From NCBI GenBank assembly GCA_958450325.1, contig OY288247.1, positions 54,315,701-54,379,700 of the forward strand: a DNA stretch of 64,000 nt, written 5' to 3'. Made by a program: the position numbers and the translations under genes. Of the stretch, positions 11,573 to 23,667 are shown in pieces. The notes below the pieces were generated by a model. The model did no database searches. It was not told the DNA's origin and saw only the letters and a list, made by a program, of their open reading frames with translations. Numbering within the stretch: position 1 is the stretch's first letter; the number at the start of each line of letters is the position of its first letter. Source of the DNA: Agrostemma githago (lineage: Eukaryota; Streptophyta; Magnoliopsida; Caryophyllales; Caryophyllaceae).

Positions 11573-11580
11573 TATTTATA
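11573..11580 (-). promoter_or_regulatory. TATA box of the R1 antisense gene
   Basis: TATAAATA on the minus strand, about 125 bp upstream of the antisense ATG at 11447. The leader between is pyrimidine-rich. This suggests the antisense gene has a promoter of its own and does not rely on LTR readthrough. Confidence 0.6.
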
Positions 11581-11759
11581 GCATGAAATCGACTTTCCTC
11601 CTCACTTTAGGATTCCCAATCCTAGAGGATTTAGCATACAGTCCTTATCCCAGGGTCTAGCTATGTAATCCCGAGCATTCCTATTCCTTTTCACAGTAAA
11701 AAATTCTCTAATTTTCAAGACTCTTTCAAGTCCAAAACTCAAAACCTTTCTCAAAATTT

Positions 11760-12092
11760 TTATTCCCCAGCGCGAGTCATTTTCCTACAAATATTACATG
11801 CAAAACTTTGCAACTTTGCATAATTATGTACAGGACGACTCAAGCAGTAACGTGCACTAAACTCCCCAGCGGCATTTAACGAGATGAGCCCATATATAGG
11901 CGCACCCAAGACGTATACTACAAGTCCAATTCCCCACGGAGTTATCATCATCAGCTCAGGTACATTTCTAATCCATGGTCGGCGGGCCCTTCACGCAGGT
12001 CTAATGGACTTTAAACGACCCGATCGGAAGTCTGCTAGGTCTTAATCCGACCTGGTAGCTACTCTGACTTTCGCCCTGTCCAAGCCTCAGTC
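11760..12092 (+). other. Conserved Retand-like 3' region before the polypurine tract
   Basis: It is non-coding but clearly similar to 26226-26473 of R2 (for example GGTAGCTACTCTGACTTTCGCC and flanks). The upstream stretch 11581-11759 has no gene. Conservation between R1 and R2 suggests a role in plus-strand priming or RNA handling. Confidence 0.6.
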
Positions 12093-12105
12093 AGAGTGCG
12101 GGCTC
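12093..12105 (+). other. Polypurine tract of R1
   Basis: AGAGTGCGGGCTC lies directly before the LTR start TGTAGACACCC. The R2 equivalent is AGAGTGGGGGCTC at 26474-26486. Confidence 0.75.
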
Positions 12106-14328
12106 TGTAGACACCCACATTTTGACCGCCAGGTGTCTATAGTAGCTTCCGACGAACACCCGATGATGATCGGACGCAAACGTGCTTCAACGTACTCGAA
12201 AATGGGCTTGAAATCATGGTCATTTGGCTTGGGCTTTTTACGGAGTACAAATTTCACAAAACCAACCTCTAGACCAGGCCCAGCAAGTCATTTCGAGTCA
12301 AATAAGACTAATTTGGGTCGAATCCGACACCAGGGGCAAAATCGTCTTTTAGCGACCGAGTCAAAACCCGGTCAAAGATATTCCCGAGACACACGGACCA
12401 GCCCTGTCACCTCACGAGTCCGGCCTAGACTCGAATACTATAAAATTTAGCTACAAAAAAATATTAAACAAATCCGTTTAAAGATAGAATTCGATCTCAA
12501 GTAGGAATTCTATCCAAACATCGAATCAAACACTCGACCGGGCGTAGGATACTCGGCCGAGCTCCCCTTCCCAACCGAGATTTCCTTTCTTCTTCACCAA
12601 GTAACGGAATTCTCGTTCCTTTCAAATTCTTACGTTTCCTATCCAAACCGGTATTTCTTGTTGTCCAAGCAAGATACCTCTCTCAACCTTCTTTTCCTAT
12701 AAATAGGACCCTCAAATACAATATTCATACACATTCAACCCACACACAGAAAATTCATACATCTACACATTCACTCCCTGACGTACTCCTTACACTTAGC
12801 ATCGAGAAAACGATAGTATAACACCGAGACCCGAAGGAACCGACCCCTTAGACCCGACACCCTACACGTCCGAACCCAAACCAACCTAACTCACTTACGT
12901 TAACTCGACGCTCCTGTGCCCTAGCCACATCCCGACGAGCCCCGATCCGAGTATACAAAAGCATGTAGGTTGAGGTGTAAAATCAAACCCGACTTCTCCT
13001 TTTCTTCCTTCCTTTCTCTCGTTTTCTTCTTCTTTGCGTCGTGTCTTCGGCGGTCATTTTTTATGGGTCATTCGTCGCATTTTTTTTATTATTTCTAATA
13101 TCGATACTAACAAAACTATTTTCATATAACGAATATTCTTAAAAATATGATATCGATTCTCTAGTCGAATATCGTATTAAAAGAATTACATTAATCTCGT
13201 TGATGCTAGAAAATCGTTATACAATCTCAAAAACATAACACAACGATTTTCAACGCGGAGAGAGTCAAACATCGTTTTTAGTTTAATTTACAAAAATGAT
13301 TTTCAAAACATTTTTTTTCTAAAAAATTTATTCCGAGTATTTGATATCGATTGCATAATCGAATATAACGAATATCAAAAATATTGAGTCGAGTACAAAT
13401 TATTCAATATTTGTACGCCATTTAATAAAATTATCAACTTTCGAAAATAAACGAGCCGAGACAACCGCCCACGCAAGTCGCGCCCCTCCCAGGCGACTCG
13501 CGCGGGGGCTTGGAAACCGCGGCCTCCCTTTTTTGTTTTCTCTATTTTTCTTAACATCGTTTTTTTTACATAAAACAACGACTTTCTCGGCATATTTTCA
13601 GATTTCGACAAATATTTTTTGACCTCGGTCAATACGTACTAATCCGTCAGGTGTCATAAAGCCTTTTCAAAATCAAGCATGTTATCAAATTTATATTTCT
13701 TATTCGATTTACAAACCGTTACTAACTTGTTTGTTCATGTTTGTAGCAATTTCTTTTCATTATTTGTTTTATTAGACTAAAACAAACCTCACATGGTAAA
13801 ATACAACTTTGACGTTAATTTTCATGCATTAAGTCGACTTAGCAAGCCATTCAATTTTTGCATGTTTAGGGAAAACAATGTTTGCATATCATTTTCACCG
13901 TATTACTAACGCGCGTATTCGAGAGTCAAACGATATCTTAGTAGAGGCCGCTAATGTGCGGGCGGGGTTGGGTGTTCTTTGTGAGCTTCCCAACACGTAC
14001 CCTCACCTCTTACTCAGAACCATGGTTTCCGGATGTCCGAATCCATTGGCAAACGAGAGTCATTCAATACACGATATCCGATAACGTCGGTATCGGTATC
14101 AAATGCAAAGGGACGAACCCAATAAACTCTGACATCGGAAATGGGCTGTATTTTATACACGGCCCACTACGACATAGAGTGGGTTCGAACGGGCCCGAAC
14201 TCCCACAAAGTTCGGTGGCGACTCCAACTTTGATTTAAATTTCAATTCGACCCATCTCATATGGAGATTCATTCGCCTCCCCAAACCCGCGCGTGACCGT
14301 GTCGGGGTGGACCTATGTCATGTTCACA
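12106..14328 (+). repeat. R1 3' LTR (about 2.2 kb)
   Basis: It starts TGTAGACACCC and ends ATGTTCACA. It is related along its length to the R2 LTRs (18160, 26487) but diverged. A TATAAATA is at 12698-12705. The following GTACC is the expected right target duplicate; the left one is outside the window. Confidence 0.85.
12698..12705 (+). promoter_or_regulatory. TATA box in R1 LTR
   Basis: TATAAATA at the same LTR position as the TATA boxes of R2. Confidence 0.55.
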
Positions 14329-14878
14329 GTACCGATGTCGGTACTGAGAATATTGAGATGGGGATATTGATTGGTACCGTGATGGTACTGAGAATGTGGA
14401 GATGATATTGAGGATTGGTACCGAAGATGGTACCAAGACGATCGAGACTGAATGTTTTATATTATGTACTTGTGTTATGATGTTAGCATATTCTAACCGT
14501 ATTCTCTGTTTAAATTGTCACCCTATTTTATTGGGGACTTGCGATGATCCAATTGACATTTCCGGTCTTTTGGGGAGCAGTGCTAGTGTGCAGGTTGATG
14601 ATGTGTGATGATTGTATTCTGGTTGACTGTACGGGATGGGTCTGCGCTATCACTAACCACATTATAGGTTGTAGTCTTATTAGTTGTGCTTCCGCTGCTG
14701 TAATTATGTAACCGAGTTCTGTAGATACGAGATTGTAATAGTTCGTTATTTAGTTTTAAATGGTTGGTTTCTGAATTGTATTATAATGGACTACTGCCTC
14801 GGGTAATACCGAGATGGTAACACCTTTATTTACTTGGAAATGTCTTGATAAAGCTTCTGGGTAAATGGGGGTGTTACA
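14329..14878 (-). repeat. Gypsy-type LTR fragment hosting R1
   Basis: On the minus strand it begins TGTAACACCCCCATTTACCC at 14878, a start typical of plant Ty3/gypsy LTRs. It is cut at 14329 by R1. Near 14329-14430 the motif GGTACCG/GGTACTGAGAA recurs several times, so the target lay in repetitive U3 sequence. Confidence 0.5.
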
Positions 14879-16304
14879 AAAAATCTCCCCCACTAATTAA
14901 TCTACTAAAAGCTATTTATAATCTACTAATAATCTACTAATGTGTGATTGCTTAGGTAGTGATGTGGTATAGTGCCTCTTCCTCAAAATGAGGGGTTACA
15001 TATATATCGAGGAGAGAAGAGAGAATCAAAACCCTATTCCTCTAAGCCCAATAAGTGGCAGCCCGATACCCATCAGCTGAATTTAACCCTATGATTCCCA
15101 TCTGGCGAAACTTTGCCCCGCGGACTTTGCATAACCCACCACCGGGCGAAACTTTACCCCACGGTATATCGATTTCGCCTACCGTTTTAATTTAATTTCT
15201 TCGAGCTTCATTCAAGTGTCAGTTTCTAACTCCCGCACTCCGGATCTGGGTCGACGCCGGAGTTGGTGTCGACGCCGGCGATTGTCGCGGGAAAACAGAG
15301 GAAGATGGAGTTGAGGGCTGCCGGTGTTGTTGCACAACTATTGTCGGTCTCTGGGCTCGTGTATGCAGGAGCTGCTGTTGTCTCGTTGCTTCCCCGGCGT
15401 TGCTGTTGTTGGAGCTGGTCGGGGAAGGTGACGGAGGGAGAACGGTGACCGGAGCGAGCTCGCTGGAGTCGACAACCACAGATGGTCGTGCGTCGCGCTG
15501 GTGTGCTGTTGCGTTGTCGGTGGGAATCCGGGCAGGGAACGGTGACGGAGGTTGCCGGTGGTGCTCGGCTGCTGCTGCGCGCTCGCCGGAGATGGGGATA
15601 AGGAGGTGGTTGAAGGTGGTGGTCGGTTATGGGTCGCCAAGGCATTGCCTGGGTTGTGCCGGAGGACGGAGGGTGGACGGTGGTTTATGGAGCGAGGGGT
15701 GAAATGGAGGTCGGGTATGGTGGAGAAGACGACGGAGTAATGACCGGAGCTCAGGCGAAGTGGTCGCCGGAAATGGAGATGAAGGTGGCCAGTTATGGTG
15801 GTCAATGGAGGGAGTTCGAGGGAGTTGGAGGATGAAGATTTGAATGATAAGGGTAATTGGGTTGGGTTGGGTGATTGGGTTGGTCAAGGTCAGGGTCAGT
15901 TTGACCATTACTTGAGTTGGTTATAGGTTGATATGAAAATGGGTTAAGATTTGGGCTTGGTTTGAGTTGGGTTAGGATGGTGATAGAATGGATTAGGAAG
16001 GTTATAGGAATGAGATAGGTCATGGGTGATTATATGGTCCAAGGTCGGGTTTGACTAGGATCCTGACTTGGCTCCTCTTGCTTCGCCTCGCCTCTTTATT
16101 CAAGAACACGTACCTATAAGACAAAAACAAACAAAAGCAGTACCAAATTCCACGAAAAAGACAATAAATAAGAAAAAATCAAATTCAAACTAGAAAATAC
16201 GAAATATAGTCAAAAATGAGTTATATTGACGTTAAAGCACGCTAAATCGAGTAAAATATGAGTGAAAATAGGGGGTAAAACGGTCTAAATTTGCGTGTTA
16301 TCAT
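14879..16304. other. Unassigned GC-richer region
   Basis: There is no supportable gene. About 15200-15830 is rich in GGTGG/GGTCG with overlapping T/P/S-rich open frames on the minus strand that look compositional. From about 16100 it becomes A-rich and ends ...GTGTTATCA at 16304, which on the minus strand reads TGATAACACGC, an LTR-like start. Confidence 0.35.
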
Positions 16305-17444
16305 AGGTCCGATCGGTACTTCTACAAACTTTAGAACTAAACTTAACCTGCAGCCGCTAGAATTAAGCTAGTCTACCCAAAATATCGTGACCTAATTAGT
16401 CCTTAACCCCGTCGGAGAAAAGTCCTAATTGTGATACTAATGGATTAATCCTGGCCAGTAATCAATCAATCAAAATTAAAACAATATTTAGGAGACAGTT
16501 CATACGATTAGAAATAGGTCAATTTACTATAACCCAATTAATACACATTGATCACCTTAAACCCTAGATAAAACTTAGCTACTCATATTAACTGTAATCG
16601 AACTAACAAAAGATAAATTGCAAGTAAACATGATAAAGATGAATTAAAATAAACAACGAGAAACAATAATAATTCTACGCTAGAAAACAATAAACGAAAA
16701 TTGAAATCTAGATTACTACAAAAACGAAAGATGAATTAAGACAAGAATTAAACTAGAAAACTGAAATTGAAATTAAACTTAAAAGTATCGATACCGAATA
16801 TTTCAAGATATGAAAAAGGAGGAACAGAGTTCAATGTATCTCGCGAAGGAAATCGGAAAAGAACGTAAACTTCAATGCTAAGAAATATAAAAAAAGTGTC
16901 TGAAAGTGTTGTGTAAAAGGTGTCTGACAATCTCTTAAGAAAACTGATTTAAAAGAAATCAGTTCGACTTAAAACGATCCCAAAACTCTAAATGAATTAA
17001 AATTAAGACGCGGCCCGGGGTTTGATGCACTCGATCGAGTGCAAGTAGTATCACTCGATCGAGTGGGTTCATGAAGGCTCCAGCTCGAGTTCGTCGTGGG
17101 CTAAAAAGGGAGAATCGGCCCAATACGCTAATGTAGTCCAGTTGGGCGCGGGTATGAGGCACTCGATCGAGTGCTATAGCACCACTCGATTAAGTGAGTA
17201 CTGCTGAGACTCACGGCAGAGTTCTTCTTTGCTTCTTGGCTTTTCGTTTTCTAGCTCGACTTTCGTTCTCATCTCGCCTATCTAGGCTACTACTCCTGAA
17301 TATGCTTGAAATTGTACCAAACCTGTAAAATAGCACAAGAATCGGCAGTATCAACTTTCTAATAAAAATTAACACTGAACATATAATTTAGGAAGAAGAA
17401 AAGCTCAAAAAGGGTTCTCGGGGGACAATAAAATACAATATAAA
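16305..17444 (-). repeat. Possible LTR with CACTCGATCGAGTG palindromes
   Basis: The sequence is A-rich and non-coding. Four palindromes (17027-17042, 17052-17065, about 17159-17174, 17182-17196 degenerate) sit near a TGATACTGCCG start (minus, at 17349). The layout resembles family-1 LTRs, but no partner LTR is present in the window, so the call is weak. Confidence 0.35.
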
Positions 17445-18159
17445 ATAAGTTGATCAGTAAGAGAGTAATTGAACAGAGGCAATGTGTACGGAGCAGCATA
17501 ATCAGATTCTTAGTAAGCCTGTGTCACCTGATGAGATTAGGAATGTTGTCTTCAGTATTCCCAATGATAAATCCTCTGCGCCTGATGGTTATTCCAGGAA
17601 ATTCTTCGAGGATGCGTGGGTGGGGAGGAAGTTACTAGTGCAATTACAGACTTCTTCAACTCAGGACAGATGCTAAAACAGCTAGACACTACCTTAGTTA
17701 CTTTGATTCCAAAGGTGGAAAGGCCTGTAACTGTACTTCAATTCCGTCCAATAGCTTGCTGCAATGTCAATTATAAGGGCATCTCTAAAGTCCTTTGTTC
17801 CAGACTGGAAAAAGTTTTGTATAATTGTTTTACCAGTTCAAGGAGGATTTATCAAGGGAAGGAGTATCATTGAGAATATTTTAATCTGCCAAGATATCAT
17901 AAGACTATACAATAGAAAAACAGTCTCCCCAAGATGTATAATCAAGTTGGATCTTCAGTTGAATGAGAGTTTTTAGAACAGATGCTCGCTCACTTGCAGT
18001 TTCCTGTTCATTTCAGGAGGATGCTTATGCAATGTGTAACTACTGCAAGCTACTCCCTAAACATGAATGGTTAGAGCTTTGGTTTTTTTCCAAGAAAAAG
18101 GGGATTACGACAAGGAGATCCACTATCACCTCTCCTCTTCACTGTTTGTATGGAATACC
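17445..18159 (+). pseudogene. LINE (L1-type) reverse transcriptase, first part
   Basis: Frameshifted pieces of a non-LTR retrotransposon RT: SPDEIRN, DKSSAPDGYS, TLVTLIPK, FRPIACCN, GGFIKGRSI and RQGDPLSP-like coding just before 18159. These are the conserved fingers and palm blocks of plant L1 RT. At least four frame changes are needed. The coding resumes in phase at 29643 after the R2 insertion, so this is the left third of one LINE. The endonuclease part is missing, so the copy is 5'-truncated or its start lies in unrecognised sequence. Confidence 0.85.
18155..18159 (+). other. Target site duplication of R2, left
   Basis: ATACC, repeated exactly at 29638-29642 after the right LTR. Both copies lie in the LINE RT frame. 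Confidence 0.9.
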
Positions 18160-18556
18160 TGTAGACACCCGCATTTTGCCTGCTAGTGTCTATAGCAGTT
18201 CCCGACAAAACACCCGATGATGATCGGACGTAAACGTGACTTAATACGCTCGAATATGGACTCGGAATCAATAGTATCCGACGTGGGCATTTAGCGGAGT
18301 GCAAATCTCTCAAAACCGACCTCAAATCCAGGCCCAGTGGGCCGTTTCCAATAAAATGAGACTAATTTGGGTCAAAACCGTCACTGGAAATAAAATCGTC
18401 TTTTAGCGACCGAGTCAAAACCTGGTCAAAGTCGAATCCCGAGACGAACCAGCCTCACATTATGTCTAAATACACAAAATGAATCAAGTCACAAGAACCA
18501 AATCATTCAAAAAAAGGTCAACAAATCATTCCTAAAATATCTCATCCTAATTGATC

Positions 18557-18665
18557 CACTCGATCGAGTTGATTGACCCACTCGGTCGAGTGGAGCCTCA
18601 AAAAACGGACCAGATTCATTTTCAAAGGCACTCGACCGAGTGCACTAGGGCCACTCGATCGAGTG
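18557..18665. repeat. Palindrome cluster upstream of R2 TATA
   Basis: Four sites of CACTCGATCGAGTG type: 18557-18570, 18579-18592 (GGTC core), 18628-18643 (GACC core) and 18652-18665. They end about 23 bp before TATAAATA. The matching cluster in the right LTR is 26882-26991. Confidence 0.85.
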
Positions 18666-18687
18666 ACCCTAGGTCGTGGGGTTCTCC

Positions 18688-18695
18688 TATAAATA
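18688..18695 (+). promoter_or_regulatory. TATA box of R2 5' LTR
   Basis: TATAAATA in CTCCTATAAATACCCC, repeated at 27014-27021 in the right LTR. It is the likely start of R2 transcription. Confidence 0.65.
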
Positions 18696-19033
18696 CCCCA
18701 TCAACCCATCACATTATACAACTTTTTTTCCATCATACTTTTCAGCCATCACTACTTCAAAAACCCTCACATTTTCATCCATCATTTAACCTTTAAGCAT
18801 TCACCATATACACATCCTCTCTACATACACACACATACAATCAAAACTCGAGATCAAAACTCGCCAAAGACCCGAGTGCATCCTCTCCCTAACCAAACAC
18901 ACCCTAACTCACCCTACATATCTCGACACTCCCGCGCACACGCCGCTACTACGAGTTCGTTTCCGAGGCCATTTAAGCATGTAGGTTGAGGGTGTCATCA
19001 AACCCCGTTTCTTTTTCTCCCTTCTCTTTTTAA

Positions 19034-19059
19034 CGTTTATATATATATATATATATTAT

Positions 19060-19100
<41 letters not shown>

Positions 19101-19136
19101 ATTATTATTATTATCATTATTATTATTATTATTATA
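19034..19136. repeat. (TA)n(TTA)n microsatellite in R2 5' LTR
   Basis: About ten TA units followed by a long, slightly impure TTA run. The right LTR has about twice as many TA units and a shorter TTA run (27363-27464). Confidence 0.9.
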
Positions 19137-19750
19137 CTAACACTAACATTTTTAATTCCGTTACTAACTTTTATTTTTATGTATACTAACTCTCTAATCT
19201 AACATTTTATTTATATACTCTAACCACTAACATTATTTATTTATTTACACTTCGTCATTAACATTTTAATACCGTGTATTTATATATTTATATAATATTA
19301 ATTCGGATCTTAACACGTTTCACTACGACGATCATCCAAAGTCCGTTTAATCCCTTTACGAGTCACGACGGAGGTGGCACCCTTTCGAGGAGCGCCGCCC
19401 CAATGTACTCAAGGGCATAACGCGATCGTGATTGCTCATAGTTGAACGCGTAAGACTCCATTTCTAAGATTAGTACGAGATCCGTTGAGGCGAATACCGA
19501 CATCACATAATCCTTTAGGATTAGTATCGATGTCGTGACGCGGAGGACTATAATTTCGACATTAATCAAACTTTTCAATCACATAATAGCATATTTCATA
19601 AAATCCCGATAACGGTCTCATAATCGTATAACACACGTTTATGACATCGAGAACCGAGTTGAATTTAAATAATGCAATATTTTTATTTAACTCGGTCAAT
19701 TATCGAATTCAAACCAATAAAAATGAAACGAATCATGCCTCGTACAGGGG

Positions 19751-19860
19751 GCACTCGATCGAGTGCCATGGGCCACTCGATCGAGTTGGACCCCAAAGAT
19801 TGGGCAGTAGCTACTTCGAGGACGCACTCGACCGAGTCCATTCCCTGACTCGATCGAGTG
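19751..19860. repeat. Second palindrome cluster in R2 LTR
   Basis: Sites at 19751-19766, 19773-19787, 19824-19838 and 19846-19860, again CACTCGATCGAGTG-like with a GACC variant. They lie about 1.1 kb after the TATA box, so inside the transcript. The counterpart in the right LTR is about 28080-28190. Confidence 0.85.
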
Positions 19861-20946
19861 GGTCCTGTAGCCCAGAAATCCGAGAGCTTAAATGCAACAT
19901 TTGTGCCTCGTCATTTTTTTTTACGACTTTTAGTCGACACGTGTAAAGTCAATAACGTGATTATATTTTTCAAAACCCATGCATATCATATCACTTAAAA
20001 CGACTTTGATCGACGGTCTCGCACTATTAATCTTGTGTCGACGACTCTTTAGTCGTATCCGACACATGATTAATTTAGACTCTATTCCTCGAGGTGATAA
20101 GTTGGGACAAGGCATCGAGATTCGGGATCGGGCTAGCACCACGTCTAGGTTCCATATCTCCGTCCTCCGTTTAATACACAATATAATGTGTATTTAATCG
20201 AAGTTCGTCCGTTTGCACAACTTACGGTCTAGTTTATATTTATTATATACGGGTCCTTTTCTAGTTAACGTTTACCATTCCCTATTCAATTATTCTATTT
20301 TATTGCTCGTTGTACTGTGAATTCCGGGTTGTATTCCGCCCGTGTAATTTGTAATTTATTTACGAGTTTTCTATTATTTGATGTTTGCCATTTATTTATT
20401 TAAATGAACATCGCATGCTAAATCACTTTGACGTGAATCAAGATGCATTAAATGACGTAGTTAATCAACAACTCGCATGCTTAGCCCGAAAACGCTGTTT
20501 GCATATCATTTAATCGTTTTACCTACCGCGCACACACGAACACGAACGATGTCTTAGTAGAGGCCGCCATGTGATATGGGTTGGGTGTCCTTAGTGGGCT
20601 TCTCAACACGTACCCTCACCCCTTACTCAGAACCTTGGTTTCCGGATGCCCGAAACCATTGGCGCACGAGAGTCATTCTATATACGAAAGCCGGTTTAAA
20701 CGCAATCGATATTGCAATGCAAAGGGACGAGCCCCATAAACTCTAAAATCGAAGCGAGCCGTACTTTGTTTACAGCCCATGACGACATAGAGTGGGCTCG
20801 TATGGTTCCGAATAACCATAAAATTCGGTGGCGACTCCATTTTGACTTAAATTTCGAACCCGAGAACAATCTTACCACGAGATTCATTCGCCTACCCAAA
20901 CCCGCGCGTGGCCGCGTCGGGGTGGACCTACGTCATGTCCACAATT

Positions 20947-20964
20947 TGGCGACTCCGCTGGGGA
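20947..20964 (+). other. Primer binding site of R2, tRNA-Arg type
   Basis: TGGCGACTCCGCTGGGGA, three bases after the LTR end. As I recall, this is the Ogre-type primer site, assigned to tRNA-Arg. Confidence 0.8.
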
Positions 20965-22777
20965 TACCTGATGTACCACATGTCATCGGGGTTCCTAGGG
21001 TGAGACCCGAAGAGAAATCGTTCGTATATTAGTGTGCGCGCATTAGTTTAATGATTCATGCATAACCCAATTTTGCCCGGGCCGGTTACTTGTGACCGAC
21101 GTCCCACTATACCACGGTGCATTCCTACATGAGTGCGCTAAAGACTTCGATGGCGGAACTCGTCTGGGTTTTGCGGCATGTCCTAAGACCAAATCGTCTT
21201 AGCGAGTCCGTCCCGATTCACGAGAATGCCATCGTTTTTGGTATAGACCCTATTTTGCCCGACCGAGACCTAGTGTAAAGCATACATAAGCGTCGTTGTA
21301 ATGCTTGCTTGACTACTTGGTTTCCGTGTCATTTTTTTTTTCAAAAACCGTCATTTCAAAAAATGCATCTTTCCAAAATACCAAATTTTGAAAAACCCAA
21401 AATGCTGTCCGTTTCGGGACCCGTCTTTTCAAAATATCCAATTTTCAATACTCGGAATGCTGCCGAAATTTAGACTGACGATTTGACTCAAAATAGCTTA
21501 TTTTCTACCCGGCATGCTGTCCATTTCAAAATTCGAATTTCCGATCCACCATTCGATTTTCGAATTTTCAAATTCCATTTCGATTTTTTTTTTTTTACAA
21601 ATCCTCGAGATGCAATTCTCGATTTTCAAATCTTCAGGATCTTATTTTCGATTTTCAAATTTTCGGAAATTTATTTTCGATATTCAAATTTTCAAAATTC
21701 CAAATATTCAACTTATCAAAAAATAAATAAACTCGGCCCTGTCGGCATGCTGCCAATTTCAAAAGACGGGATCACCTCCACAATTTTCAAAACGCGAAAT
21801 TACTCGCAACCATTCTAATATTTCAAAATGCCCGGTCCTATTGGCCCACTGCCAATTTCAAGACTGCCCTCTCAATTTTCAAAATTCAATCATTTTTCAA
21901 AAACCTTCCTTATTATAGGACCTACCGTAATTCGTGTGTCGGGTCTTTTCGTAATACGTCGAAGGTCTTTAGCGTCGAAACTCCGTCGATCCTACATCAC
22001 GGGTTTCTTCCCCATCCTAGTCCGCCTTTTCCTAAAGGCATAACCGACCAACACGAGTCATACACTCGTAACTGGAAGGTTAGTCTGAACACTCGAGTCC
22101 TAACTAGAAAGTCACACGCGATCTTTCCCTCCGACAGGACGGTCCCCACGACCTTTCCTAGGGGAATTTTGCCCATCTTTCAATCTGTAAGTCGAGTCAT
22201 CCCAATTCAAGTCCTTTAACTTAAGGGTCTACCCTAATCACAGGGTCTATCCTTATTCAAGTCAAGTCAAGGGTCTCTAGCGTCGAAACTCTGCCGATCT
22301 TACATCGCGAGTTTTTTCCCTTACCCCGTCTGCCCTCCTCGAGGCCGAGTCAACCTTTTACAAGGCATAGCCCTGTAGCGAAAGGTTCGTGATCCTTACG
22401 TCTAAGGGTCACTCGTCCGACACTCGAGTCTTAACAAAACCTTCAATCTCACTCGGGGGCTACCCTTCAGCAGAGCGATCAGTCACGGTTGCTCTAAGGG
22501 TCATGTCTTACACGTGTTGTCTCACATATCCTGCTTTTGAGTCACTTAGATGTCACACCATCTGAGTCCTACAAGAGTCCTTGGTCTCACTTGGGGGCTA
22601 TTCACCGACGGGGCGATTAATCACAATCACTCCGAGAATCGTACCCTACATATTTGTCTTAGGAGAGTCTAACCCGAGTCAAACCAGAGTTGTCTCTCCT
22701 CCCGCGCTATTTCCTATGCCTTGGTGTATTCAAGTTCCGAAGCAACATTTCTGATTACGTGGGTATTCTCGCAGAGG
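20965..22777 (+). other. R2 non-coding leader
   Basis: A 1.8 kb leader with no supportable gene. From 21340 to 21900 it repeats TTTCAAAAT/GCATGCTGCC-like phrases (low complexity, T-rich). From 22000 to 22700 it has diverged direct repeats around GTCGAAACTC and CTCGGGGGCTA. Long leaders are usual in Ogre/Retand elements. Confidence 0.6.
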
Positions 22778-23667
22778 ATGGCATCCACAACCGGGAATAG
22801 GGAGATGGAAAACATCATTAATGAACTGAAGGCTTTGCTAGAAACCATGGCTAGTAAGCAGGCCATGTTTGAAACCCGACTAGGGTTCATAAGAGCCGAC
22901 CAAGAGGCCTTGGATGCTCGTCTAACTGTCGTTGAAGAACAAGACTTCAATTACGGGTCGGTAAATACTGGGCCATTTGCCAAACTGATCAGCACGGTGC
23001 GTGAGCTCGAACAACAGTTCCATGCCTCCCAAGAGAACAACATCCGAGTTGAAAACTCCCGAGACTATACACCCATTAGTGAGAAACTACCAACAGATCT
23101 CAATCTAGAAGGGTTACCCATATTCGAAGGGACGGAGGATCCATTACTACCCTCCGAGCTTTCAAGGTGTTTATGGCGATCAAGGGGGTCAAAGCCGACA
23201 TGTTCATCAATCTGTTCGGCACATCCCTCGGGAAATATCCAAAAGCCTGGTTCTATAGGTTTAATACAAAAAGATTCCTCACTTGGGAAGATGTGGCTAC
23301 CGAGTTCGCTAAAAACTATTCTGATAATACTGATAATACTGAACTTCAGACTACCATGCGGACTTTAGAAGTCATGGCCCAAGATCCAACAGAAGGTTTC
23401 ACCAAATACCTTCAACGTTGGCGGGCTGAGAGTGTTAAGCTGGTAGACAAGCCCAGCGAGAAGACACCAGTGGAGGCATTCATCAACAACCTTCTACCCT
23501 CCTACCGCGTCCATCTTAGGTATGTCGGCATTTCAAACTTTGTAGTGCTTACCTAAATGGGCACTAGGATTGAAGACGATCTTCGACATGATGAAGATTT
23601 GGGTAAAGCTTCTACCAAAGGCTATACTGGACATCCATTTGAGTCCTTAGAAGCCGATGATTACTGA
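22778..23667 (+). pseudogene. R2 gag
   Basis: The ATG at 22778 opens a Gag protein. The first 130 residues are mostly helical and E/Q-rich, followed by the retrotransposon Gag core: AWFYRF, LTWEDV, FAKNY, TKYLQRW, PVEAFINNLLP. This part packages element RNA into particles. A frameshift near 23145 joins the two halves, and a TAA at 23554-23556 interrupts the end. The frame then runs to TGA at 23665. No zinc knuckle, protease or pol follows. The two lesions suggest moderate age. Confidence 0.85.

Larger units (their letters stand above)
7215..14328 (+). mobile_element. Retand-like Ty3/gypsy element R1, right part
   Basis: The order is RNase H, aRNH, integrase, 3' motif, antisense PMD gene, polypurine tract, LTR. 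A second RNase H and an antisense extra ORF downstream of pol are hallmarks of the Tat lineage (Ogre/Retand). The left part (5' LTR, gag, protease, most of RT) is separated by the family-1 insertion and lies outside the window. Confidence 0.85.
18160..20943 (+). repeat. R2 5' LTR (2.78 kb)
   Basis: TGTAGACACCC...GTCCACA. Near-identical to 26487-29637 apart from a microsatellite length difference and a 0.37 kb insertion in the right copy. It holds two clusters of four palindromes, one before the TATA box (18557-18665) and one in the transcribed part (19751-19860). Confidence 0.95.

Noticed and set aside
15219..15908. Overlapping minus-strand ORFs of 86-155 codons
   Set aside because: T/P/S-rich frames in GC-biased sequence in several frames at once; no motif and no splice or promoter logic.
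19930..20197. Short ORFs conserved in both R2 LTRs
   Set aside because: Conserved only because the LTRs are copies of each other; no independent support for coding.
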